Below are positions 24,051 through 35,000 of a stretch of 64,000 bases of DNA, in pieces. Source of the DNA: Vanilla planifolia (taxonomy: Eukaryota; Streptophyta; Magnoliopsida; Asparagales; Orchidaceae); assembly GCA_023846275.1 (NCBI GenBank), contig CM043875.1:6150626-6214625 (forward strand), given 5' to 3'. Within the stretch, counting starts at the first letter, position 1. Each line of letters begins with the position of its first letter. The notes below the pieces were generated by a model. The model searched no databases. It saw nothing but the letters and a program-made list of their open reading frames with translations, and was not told the origin of the DNA. The translations under genes and the position numbers were made by a program.

Positions 24051-26262
24051 TTAATGCTTGAAGAGTAAGACAAAATAAAGTAATAATTTGCTACTCTACT
24101 CTCCTAACATAGAGGTAATAGTTACACATGGTTAATAAACATCAATTCTATGGAGTGGATATTTAGTTATACACATCTCAATACTATTATTTTTTCTTTA
24201 CAGAAGGAATGGGTTCTCTATATAGGGACACATTGGGGCAAATATGGTTCTTATGTAATAATTCTTGAATTTGAAGTTTTGCTTTTATTAATTATGTAGG
24301 TTCCATTGTATAAGGAATTTTAGGTATAGGCTTAGCTCTTGACACAATCTTGAACTCAATGTCTCTATCAAAAGGAAGACTACACAAATATTCTAGAAAA
24401 ATATTTAGATATTCATAAATCATCAATACATCTTATGTCCCTCCATATATATGATCAATAGATATAGTAGAGAGCAAAAATCTTTCATGACTCTTTTTAA
24501 TAGCTTTTGTGTCTTCAATACAAAAATAAGTGAGATTCCTCTCCCTTTCTCAAATAAACCACTTATTTTTCATTTAGAATTATCAATTTAATTCTCTTTT
24601 TCACACAATCAATGAACACATTATGTTCTATTTTTTCATATAATGAATTCATGTTTAAAATAATATCACATTTAGATAATGATAACATAAGTAATTTAGT
24701 AATAAATTTCTTACCTCTTATTTTTATTTCTCATTAAACAAACTCATATACTCAAAATTCACTCCTATTAGACAATTTTACAAGAAAAAGTTTACTTATT
24801 TATTTTAGTTCAACAAATAATGCATTAATCACATGATAGAATATAAATAAATAAGAAGCACCATAATCAAATAAAATAATTATTGGAAAAATATAGCACT
24901 TACTATCACATCTATCACATAAGGAGCATCATGTTGGGTGATTTCATACATTATAAGTTGATCTCTTAGCCTCCAAATTGGCCTCAGACCATGCTCACTA
25001 TGGTTGTGGCTGAAGCATTACTTCTACCCTTGCTAGGACCTCCCTTATTATGACCCCTACCAAAACTCTATGAAGAAGAAGATATCCCTAATCTTGTCTA
25101 AAGACTAGTTCTAAATAAATGTGTTAGCTGTCTACTACTAAATCATATAGATTGGCCTCCTTATTTGGATGAATAAACCCCATAATTAAACCTTCCATAA
25201 CCTACTCATTGAGGTGCCTTACCATTATATTTTGTATCCATCCTAGTACTACTAGCATTAGTGTCCAACTAGCTATGCTATAAATACCCAAATCCTTTAC
25301 TATCCTTTTCTTTATGAAAAATTTTCATGAAAGCGGTAGAACTTTTAACTTGTAGAAGTACTTCTTTCTTCTATTCTTTTGTTGTCTTATGGGACTTAAA
25401 AAATCTCCAACTCCTACTTTACCATCTTAGCTTGCTTCATATGCTCAAAATAATTTCTAGTTTTAAAGGAGTTCAAAGTAGTTCTAATAGATTTTCTTAG
25501 TCTATGTTAAAAAAAATAAAGTATTTATATTCCTTAAAACTTACCACATGTAGTGCATAATTAGCCAAAAGATGGAACCTTTATTCATAGTTGGCCACTA
25601 ACATATCCTCATACGATAGAACTCATAGTTCTTTCTCATTTTTTTCTCTAATGAATGGAGCACATACCACTTTCAAAGTCATCAAAAAATTATTCACAAG
25701 AAACCTCTCTTATTTGAAAATCTTCGAAATATAAGTGTTGACAAGATTCTGAACACAAAATAATAGCTCTATCAATAACCAATAAAGCAAGTAGCACCAT
25801 TTATTCTATAGGTACGTTATCCTATCAAAAATCTTGCTTATCTAACTTAGCTAACTCTTCATTATCATTGGGTTAGATGTCCTTGAAAAATGAGGAGTTA
25901 TATTTTATAAAATGGCTTAGTAAGGCTTATCTATATACAAGCCTTTCTTATAGCTTCCCCTCTTAGAGAACAAGATTACATTTGAGTTAGAAAATTATGT
26001 TATTAGATCTTCATCCAATCACTATTCCTATTCTTGTGTTGGCTCATGATTTTGATATCTTTGAATCCCTTGTAATTCTTCTACTTTGGTTCAGTATGAT
26101 GCCAATTCTCTTAATAATCAAATATCTAATTTTTCATAAAAAGGTAGTAATTACTGTAAGAAATAAAGTCATGTGTAAGCTATTTTAGTGTTCTCATTTA
26201 AAATCTCCTCATAGATTTTCAAACTTTGGCTTTGATATCATGCTATGATACCCTTCACAAGG
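24050..26262 (-). mobile_element. Decayed Ty3/gypsy internal region (gag/protease to RT start)
   Basis: Minus-strand reading from a primer-binding-site-like sequence at about 26230-26248 (TGATATCAAAGCC, compare TGGTATCAGAGC for initiator-Met tRNA) into a gag-length region. Near 24420-24180 comes the hinge before RT: SNIFLEYLCSLPFDRDIEFK, then AKPIPKIPYTMEP, then QIQELLHKNHICPNVSLYRE, which matches the plant gypsy DVFPEDLPGLPPDREVEF / YRMAPAELKELK / LLDKGFIRPSVSPW arrangement. Beyond that only a scrap of RT (TKYPLHRID) remains and the rest is gone. Stop codons are everywhere. The retroelement class is secure; the boundaries are not. Confidence 0.7.
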
Positions 26263-26844
26263 CATTATATGTGAGCCTAGATGGACAATCCATTACTCAC
26301 TTTTATTATGCAAAACTTATAATACCATCCATTTTTCTCTATAAAGGGCCAACCCTAAACAAACTACTTGACATACCATTTATGTAATCTTAATGTATGA
26401 TCCATTTAGACCTAATATGCTATAAATTTAGCTCAAACATGGAAGACACGAAGGCAAAGCTACAACTTATCCAATTTGACCTAAATCATTTCCAATCACA
26501 AACTAATACTTGAACGACTTAAAATATGACTTACAGACATCCAAAAGGGAGGTCTCAAATAAAATTATGCATTTTATCAACTTTAGCTTAAAAATGGGTA
26601 AAACTTTTCTCGAGCCCTTCTCTTCAATGATATCATCACTATAACCACTCCAAAATTAGGTTCCTTTGATTATAGCTTCATAAAATCCCTTAAAAGCTTT
26701 GCTTTAGCTTATTCATCTCTCCTCCCAATATCACTCTAAGCACTCAACGAAACTCAATACTAAGGCTCGGGAAGGGTGGTCTTATAAGTCTTTTTAATTT
26801 AATAAAGGATAAATAATCAAATGGCTATTTTATCATTAAAAATT

Positions 26845-26920
26845 TCTAAAAATTACAAATAATGTCTAAAAATTACAAATAATGTCTAAAAATTACAAAT
26901 AATGTCTAAAAATTATAAAT
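26845..26920. repeat. 20-bp tandem repeat, about 4 copies
   Basis: The unit TCTAAAAATTACAAATAATG starts at 26845, 26865, 26885 and 26905. The first three are identical and the last is partial with a C-to-T change. Confidence 0.92.
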
Positions 26921-27570
26921 TACATAATGATAAATTTTTCACAATGAACTCATAAATGGTATGCTCAAAACAAGAATCTGACTAATGATATCCTAAAAGC
27001 ATTCAGAGATGCATCAAAAGATATCCAATTTTTAAAATAATTTAGTTTACAATGAAAAAGCATATAACTTACAAAACTACTAGAGTATTTTATATTGTGA
27101 AGCTAATGTTTCTTTTTCAATAATGATTCTCTTTGTATGGAATTCAACTAAAGCCTTAATTTGCCATAGGAATATTTTTGCAAATTTTTCCCTTCACTCA
27201 TGCACCCTCATACATGCATAATTGTCCTCTAAGTTTGGTAAATGAATTTAGATTTAGAAAAAATAAGGGGAGAAACTAAAATCTTAAAGTGAAATTCAAG
27301 ATTACTTTGCATATTTCTTTTCTTGGATTAAAATCTTTCCTACAATCCTTCACCTGATGTGTGAAATCTACTCCTCAAGATACTCTAGATGTGAGAAACC
27401 CTTCTCCCCTTTTTCTTTCTTAACTTGCACCTAACTTACATTTTCATTAATTAAAAGTTTATTAAGGATTGAATATATCTTTTATTAACTATTTTAAAAT
27501 CCTTATTATTTATAAAGCTTTGACTCTTAATTAATCATCAATTTAAGTTTGATTTTAGTGAAATCAGCTT

Positions 27571-27817
27571 TACCAAACTTAGATATTTTCTTTTACAATG
27601 TTATTAACTTTCCTCCCTCCTTCAGACTTATACACATACTATGATAATTATGACTTATTTTACTAAAATATCTTTTATATGTATATATATATACCAAACT
27701 TAGATATTCCTTTTTATAATTTTATTAACTTTTCTCCATCCTTTAGGCTTATACATATACTATGATAATTATGACCTATTGTACTAAAATATCACATATA
27801 TATATATATATATATAT
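27571..27817. repeat. 121-bp tandem duplication ending in TA runs
   Basis: TACCAAACTTAGATATT begins at 27571 and again at 27692. Both units continue through a GTTATTAACTTTCCTCC-like block and ATACTATGATAATTATGACY, then end in a TATATA run (about 27680 and 27796-27817). The units differ at about a dozen positions. Confidence 0.88.
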
Positions 27818-28331
27818 TAAAAAATCTCAGGTTTATAAAAATTAGAAATTTAAATAAATATATTTATTCGACTAAATTATATCTAAATTTTTGAATTTTA
27901 CAAATGTTTTATTTGTTGCACCTTCCCTATGCCTTATTTAATTTTCTTATCATTATTCTATATAAAGTGCTAGAAGACTTTTCATGTGAAATACGATTCA
28001 TGCAAAAAAATTGATACATAATTACTTGTGGATTAGGTATAAGTGTCTTTGTGGGAATATCTTATGACATTGTGTGAAAGTTGGTTAATGTAGAACAATA
28101 GCTAAAAGGAACCTGCATGGAAAATTGCTATGGCTAAGAGATAAACAACTATACTTAGAGAAAAAAGTAATCCGTTAAAGAAAAAAAAGAAAAAACATCG
28201 ATGAAAGGATGAATACAATAATATGATCTCCACAAAGCCTTTGTAGTAAGGTCCTGGCAAATGGAATTCATTATAAGGATGAAGTCTAAGGCTATGAATT
28301 GAGAAGGAAGCCATCATGGTTGAAGGCAAAT

Positions 28332-28336
28332 GATAA
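28332..28336. repeat. Target-site duplication GATAA, left copy
   Basis: GATAA directly precedes the TGTAACAGCC start of the solo LTR and is repeated at 30395-30399 after its CA end. Confidence 0.92.
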
Positions 28337-30394
28337 TGTAACAGCCTTACTTTTTCTTTATTTTATTTTTGTTGAAAGAGCTCTTTTAGACGAGTCTAAC
28401 GGTGTTTAGTTTGTAGTTTTTGGAGTTCTAAGGAATAAATTATGAATTTTTAAAGATTTGGATAAATTTGTAATATTGATGATATATTTGTAATTTTGTA
28501 AATGTCGGCATAGTTCAATTCATTTTGGCGGAAGGTATATTTGTAATTTTAAAGTTGTTGGCTACGATGGGTATATATGCAATTTTAGGAATTTCGACGC
28601 AGATTTATTTCTCCAAACGGAGCATATATGTGCAAATAAAAAATTTGGAATGAGTGATATGCAAAATGTGGTTCACGAACCGAGGGCTTATCGGTTTCGA
28701 CCGTGGTTATAAAAGTCGAAGTATGGTGCATTTGGAAAAGCACTTCTATAATACCGATTTCGGGGAGGTTGCCGGAGTTACAAGGGCGAGATTGCCGATA
28801 GCTGCTTCCTTGCTTCGCACAATTTCGACACCCGACAGTAATAGCTGAAGAGGATTTCGTGAGTTTTGGCAAGCGACAGTGATGGCCGGCTAGGATTCCG
28901 TGAATTCCGGCATGCGACGGTGACGGCCAGCGAAGATTACAGTAAGGTAAGAATTTGTTTGCTTTGTTGTCAGGGTTGTGTAAGTTTTCTGGTGAGCGGC
29001 AGAGACCGAGAGGGGTCGATTTGGCTGGCGGGAGATGCAGAAGATCTCGAGTTTGTCGGCAAAATATTTCGGCTTCGCCGGACGTACATGAGAGAGAGAG
29101 AGAAAAAAAAATATATAAATAAATATAGCAGAAACCGGTCCAAGCTTTTGGACCGGGTCGCGCGGTTGAACCGAGCGAGCCGGGCGCGGGCTGTCCAGCG
29201 CCAACGGAACCCAACAGTTGAATTAAGGAATTTTGGGAATTTTAGAAACGCGTTTTGGAAAGGAAAAAACTTTTAGAAAACAGAATTTTTAACTGTTTGG
29301 GAACAATTTTTAGAGAACAACTTTTGGCTAAGAGGTATAGTTTAACTTGATTATGTTTGCATTATGTGCTTGTAGGACATCAAGAAGAATAAGAAGTGGG
29401 CAATACAAATTATACAGTAAATCCAGATAGATAAATTCCTAATCCTATGATGTAGCACAATATTATATATTTTTACATGGTTTCTTACTATCACATGGTG
29501 TTTTGGTTGTTACTTATGTATTTGTATGAAAACTAAAAAGGAAGAAATAACATGGTATGATAATAAAAAAAAAAATAAACAATATGGAAATAAAGATCTT
29601 TTGATATGGCATAATTGTTTGGAATTGTGATTAGAAATGGTAGTAAAAATGGATTCCCAGAGAACATTATCCTCACCACTAGGCTCAGCGTGTGGGATCG
29701 TAGGGTATCGATCTTCAGATCAGATATTTGCCTAGTGTTATGTGTTATGACTCCATGATGATTTACACCAGGCTCAGCGTGTTGAATTGTAGGGTATGGT
29801 ACCATACCTACCTGGTGGCACTAGGCTTAGCGTGTTGGATCGCAGGATATCGCTCTTCGGATCAGATATCTGCCTAGTGTTATGTGCTTGGTTGCATGTC
29901 AGCTGGAGGTCATGATGATGATTGGATCCAGAGGATAATGTATCAAAGGGAATTGGGCCTGATAATAACACACTATATAAGGAACTGGTATTTCTTTTAT
30001 GATTTTTCATCCGGCATTATATATGATATCTGATATGGTTTTATCTTTATGCATATGATTCATCTTTACTATTCATGATAATTTGATATCTCTCTTCATA
30101 ATTGGTTAGATATTGTGATTTATTTACTGAGATATATAAAATCTCATTTAGTGCTTACATCACAGGTCATGCAACTACTGCACCGAGAGATGGGAATGGT
30201 GCTGCTACAGAAGAGTCATTTTCACGAGATGTGTGAGAGAGGGAGGGCTTGGTGTTGATTTTGGAGTTAGGTTTGTCTGACCGTCGGGTCCCCACCTTGG
30301 GTTTTGTTCTATGTCCTCACTTAGATGTTGTATCTCGCGACTCTGATGATAACTTTGTTATATAGTGGTACTTGATGTAAGTGGGGGCTTGACA
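28337..30394 (+). mobile_element. Solo LTR (2.06 kb), sister of the one in the LINE
   Basis: Starts TGTAACAGCC, ends GTGGGGGCTTGACA, and is flanked by perfect GATAA duplications. It aligns by eye end to end with the reverse complement of 6114-8340: the CTCTTTTAGACGAGTCTAAC block, a GAAATT/CTCTCT-like and GGACCGGG section, the GATCAGATAT subrepeats, the AATGGTGCTGCTACAGAAGA block and the CACCTTGGG/TGAC tail are all shared. It has no internal coding region or primer-binding site. Near 29110 a TATAAATA run follows a GA-rich tract and might be its promoter. Long open frames (28585-29276, both strands) are by-products of the GC-rich repeats. Confidence 0.9.
29685..29885 (+). repeat. Subrepeats inside the second solo LTR (2 full units, 1 partial)
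   Basis: Units containing AGGCTCAGCGTGTGGGATCG then TAGGGTATCGATCTTCAGAT lie at about 29690 and 29822, with a half unit near 29770. The sister LTR has one additional full unit, so unit number has changed since the two insertions shared an ancestor. Confidence 0.8.
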
Positions 30395-30399
30395 GATAA
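30395..30399. repeat. Target-site duplication GATAA, right copy
   Basis: Exact match to 28332-28336; the pre-insertion sequence reads GGCAAATGATAACAACCTTG. Confidence 0.92.
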
Positions 30400-32011
30400 C
30401 AACCTTGGATTGATTCCTCCCTTGATATTTTATATTGCTTTGCCACATTAATGTAGGCAAAACACATAGGGTTGTAATGGAGGGTGTCAAAGTGCCATTG
30501 AACTACTACAAAACAAACTCATTAGGTTTGGTTCATAATAGAGAGTCATGTTTTATCTATTTTGAGTCATTGAGCTATGTTATTTGTTTTATTTTGTGCT
30601 ATCTTTGGCATGCATATAATAATGCATTGACCTATTTTTGGTCAAATTCATCATGCGAGTTTTGTTGATAATCAACAATGTTATAGAGTTTATAAATAAG
30701 AGTTATTATATAAGTTATGTGTTGTCTTTTATTAATGAATAAAATTTTGAATCCTTCAATCATCTACAAGTCTTCAAAAGTGTTAATGGGGATAAATTAT
30801 AACGGTTATGTTTATATAGAAAAGGACATCAAACTGAATTAAGTTTTTTTGTCATCATTTTATATAATGATTTTCATTACCTACATTTCATAATATTTAT
30901 ATTAACTTTCTCATTATCTCTTATTTTCTTGTGTTGATTATCATGTTATTTTTTTTAGGATTAACATTTTGATTTCATATCATAAAATTTCTAAAACTTG
31001 TATATATAATTTGTATATATAAGTCACTAAAGTCATCACAAAAAACAAAATAATCATCATCAAATGATGAATAATTTAATATCAATCATGTTAATCTTGC
31101 ATTTAACACTAGATACTTTCACACCAATTAAGGTGGATTATCATTGAGTTGATCAATTTACCTACTAGTTGCTTCTCATACGATAGCTAATCAGTTTGCA
31201 ACACTCATGCGGCCACCATGCATCCACAGCTCTACACTCATGATGGAAGTCGGCATGACGCTGTTACGTACACCGCACAAATAATGCTTTATTTATTTTT
31301 TTTAAATATTAAATGGTTTGCTTAAAATTATTGCTGCAAACCGTCGCAGGTTTCCTGTAGCCAAAAGCTATTCTATGGCTGAAAAAGTTTTGTTCATGCA
31401 TTTGGCCGTTATTAACGGCAGCAAATCCGCCGGAGCATGTGAATTTGTAACCCTTGCGCGTGATTTGCTGTGCGTTTTGGCTTATTAAAGGCTCCTTAAC
31501 AATGCTCATGAATTAAGACTTGCATTTAAAATCTTTTCCAAATAAAATCACTCAATATTTTAAGCATAAGATCCGTTACAATACAATTGAAGGAAATTTG
31601 AAATCTAGTTAAATTAAAAATTAAAAAATTGTCAGCTTCACTTGCTCGTCGCATCATTTAGTATCAGTTGTCAATATATTATCAACACCTATATTAATTG
31701 TAAAAAGATGATAGATAAAAATGAAAGAAAAAATAACAGTAAAAAAAGGAAATGAGAAAAGAGCAATTACTGAACAATACAACAGCATTAAGTTAACAAA
31801 ATTTCACAGCAACGTTTCTTTTCTTCTTATTTTCCTGAGCAAAAATCTGAAAAATGCCCAGGAGATTACTTTTACGTACCATGAAGAAAAGTAGTTTTCA
31901 AAGGCAAGTGCTTGAGATCAAATTCTGCTTGGGCAAACAATTAATACCAGGGCAATCTGTCTCATAAGTTTTTTTTTTTATTTTCTGCGCCATAATAAAC
32001 GAAGCTCTCTA
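30400..32011. other. Spacer downstream of aconitase, including its 3' UTR
   Basis: Mostly AT-rich. A GC-richer island at 31180-31500 has no recognisable coding content; its open frame of 66 codons has no known domain. The right-hand end, next to the stop codon, must hold the 3' UTR of the minus-strand aconitase gene. An AATAAA on the minus strand lies at 31977-31982, only about 30 bp past the stop, so the true poly(A) site may be further on. Confidence 0.45.
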
Positions 32012-32083
32012 CTAATTGGCACCAATTAGGTTTCTGATGACGAAGGGCAGGATTCCACCATGATTGTAATATGCTAATTCGAC
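32012..32083 (-). CDS. ACO: Aconitase terminal exon
   Basis: Twenty-three codons plus [23 protein letters not shown] then GAN. This matches the end of plant aconitases (VELAY..HGGIL..VIRNLI). The acceptor is GATGCAG. The stop codon is 32012-32014. Confidence 0.94.
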   Translation of the reverse strand, partial: VELAYYNHGGILPFVIRNLIGAN

Positions 32084-35000
32084 CTGCATCAGCATAAAGA
32101 TCAAAATGTTCAGTTCAAACAAGCTCTTGCATGGGGAGAGTTAGAGAAATCTTGTTTTTGGAGAACACAGTTTTATGTGAATAAACAAAAATGCTTTTAT
32201 AATATTGGGTGTTTGATGTGCTTTTTTGGTGTTTCCTTCGTACCTCGGTGTCGAAGCGGACGGTGCAGGTAAAGGATTTTCCATCATCTGTAGAAACGAT
32301 GACATCTTGACCAGGTTTGATGTCACCTGAATTGGTCGGAAGATGAATTGTGAAACGTTCTTGACCAGTTAACCCAAGGGTCTCTGCATCTTCTCCGGCT
32401 TTGAAACACAATGGAATAATACCCATTCCTACAAGATTACTGCGGTGAATCCTCTCGAAGTTCTTCGCAATTACAGCCTTGACACCCTAAAAGAAGTCAT
32501 TAACGCTCAGGTTATGATACAGTTTAAAATATAGAGGTACATTTGTTGATATAAAAAAGCAAAGAAAAGCATACCAGTAGCATTGGGCCCTTTGCAGCCC
32601 AATCACGAGAACTTCCGCTTCCATACTCGGCCCCAGCCAAGATGATTGTGTCATGACCATCACTTTTGTATTTCTGTTTATAAAGGTAAATGTAAGGTTG
32701 AAAGTTTGAGTTATAACTAGAATTCTAGTTTTTGAACTCCCAGCGAAGTTCTAAACAATGAAAAATTACCATTGCAGCATCAAACACAGAGAGTTTCTCC
32801 CCAGATGGTACGTGAATTGTAGTTGGTCCAACTTCTCCTTTTAAGAGCTTGTTGACAAGCCGGATGTTGGCAAATGTTCCCCGTGCCATTACGTGATCAT
32901 TACCACGGCGACTGCCATAGGAATTGAAATCTTTCCTCTCGACATCCCGCTCAGTTAAGTATTTGGCTGCAGGGCTATCCTTGTGAATGCTTCCAGCAGG
33001 CGAAATGTGGTCTGTTGTGATACTATCACCAAAGCTTAGCAGACAATATGCATCCTTCACGGGATGTGGCCCAGGAGGAGACATGGTCATGCTCTTGAAG
33101 TACGGAGGCTCATGGATGTAGGTTGATGAGGGATCCCAGGAGTAGAGAGTGCTTGGTGTCACTGGTAATTGATTCCACATGGAATTCCCTGAGGTGATCG
33201 CTTCATATGTTGCTTTAAACATGTCTGGAAGGACGCTAGCTTGAACAACCTAAATTATTTTCATGTAAAAGCTTTAAAAGATAAAAGAAACGTAACAATG
33301 AGTTCGAGCAACTTGCAACAAAACTGACAAATGCTGAACAAATAAAACTTACATTTGCAATCTCCTCGTTTGATGGCCAGATATCTTTGAAGTAAACATT
33401 CTTCCCATCTCTTGAAATCCCAATGGGTTCTGAATCAAAATCAATGTCAACCTGCAATTCAAATAAGCTTCTTAACTTCCATCCTTCAAAATGAGCGCAA
33501 GCGAGGATAACATTCCTCTTGACTAACTTTTGATCACAAGTGCTAAGTAGCCACCGTCAGGAAGTGCAGGGAAAGTGATATGGATATTCACGAGAGCCCT
33601 AGCGTATATACATAAGCAAAATTTATTCTGAGCAAAACTAGAGCAAAAAGACTAGAATTATCAACAGTTTATTAAGTACAACGACAAATTACGAGTTAAC
33701 CACGAGTAATGATTCACAGAAGAAATCATAGTTGTTACAGTTTAACAATATGGAAAATAGAAGTTCAACAATAAAACCATAAAAAAATGTTATCAAAAAA
33801 AGGAACATGTAAAAGAAATTTTTATGCATGGTTATACATTGCAAGCTTTAATATAACACCTATGGAAAGTAGAAGGATTAAATGGCTCTGCCTACCGTTC
33901 CAGCAAGAGCATAAGCTACAACAAGAGGAGGGGAGGCCAGATAGTTTGCCCTGGTATGAGGATGTACGCGTCCCTCAAAGTTCCTGTTTCCAGACAAGAC
34001 AGCAGAAGCAACAATATCTGCAAGAAAATATACATAAGCAGGACATAATGCTAGAAAAGAGAAAAAAAAAGATCAAAATCCTATGGATTAATAAAAGGAG
34101 TAACACACCATTCTGAGAAATAGCAGAAGCTACTGATTCATCAATGTCTCCAGAATTTCCTATACAGGTAGTGCAGCCGTATCCAACTGTGTGAAAACCG
34201 AGTTGATTTAAGTATCTCTGTAAACCACTGCATAGATGATGAAATATATATTTAAGTATTCTGAAGGTTGGTTGTATGACTTTTCAAACAAAATTATTAA
34301 GCTTTTACCTCTTTTCCAAGTACTTAGTGACAACTCCCGAACCTGGTGCAAGGCTAGTCTTAATCCATGGCTTCACCTGAAAAATAATGACGAAGCAATA
34401 ACAGCACAAATTAAATTCGCATTGCTCTTAAATTCAATTAACATGGACATGGCCCACTTGTGGAAGGAGGAGAAAGGGCGTTCGAGGGAAGAGGGGATTG
34501 TTTGGAAAGAGAAATAGTTTATAATTTGTTAATACATGGTCATTGTTTTATGCATCACTTGCTATAAGTTTACCAGATTGCTAGTACAATTAAATATAAA
34601 AATTATATTAAACATAGAGTCAGCTACTATAACATGCCTACAAGGATCGGGGAATAACTGCAAAATATACCACAATAAATTTAGAATATTTAAGGCATTT
34701 CAGAAAACAAGAAATATTGAACTAAACTTTGCTGGCTGACTTTTCATATGAAAAATAAAAAAAATCACTAGGATAACAACCTAGAGCGAACTTGGTTGGA
34801 TAAGCTCAGGGTAGACAAAGAAAATCTACCTCAAGGCCCAGTTCACAAGCTTTCTTTGCAACCAAAGCAGCTGCAAGCATCACGCTAGGATTTGATGTAT
34901 TTGTGCAACTGGTAATTGCCGCAATGACCACATCACCATGTTTTAATTGAGCTGGTTGGTCTTTGAAAGTAAACTCAACTACTTTCTTTTGGGTCTCCTT

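Larger units (their letters stand above)
26263..28336. other. AT-rich repeat region upstream of the minus-strand gypsy relic, probably LTR-derived
   Basis: Given the primer-binding-site-like sequence at 26230-26248, the DNA to the right should be the 5' LTR of the minus-strand element, but no matching second LTR was found to prove it. It contains two tandem repeat blocks listed separately. The open frame at 28102-28329 has no recognised domain. Confidence 0.35.

Noticed and set aside
28585-29276. Open frames of 209 and 136 codons on opposite strands
   Set aside because: They are inside the second solo LTR and equivalent to the frames in the first one; there is no recognised domain and the translations disagree between the two LTR copies.
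31180-31509. GC-richer island with a 66-codon frame downstream of aconitase
   Set aside because: No domain, splice signals or terminal repeats could be shown; left as unassigned spacer.
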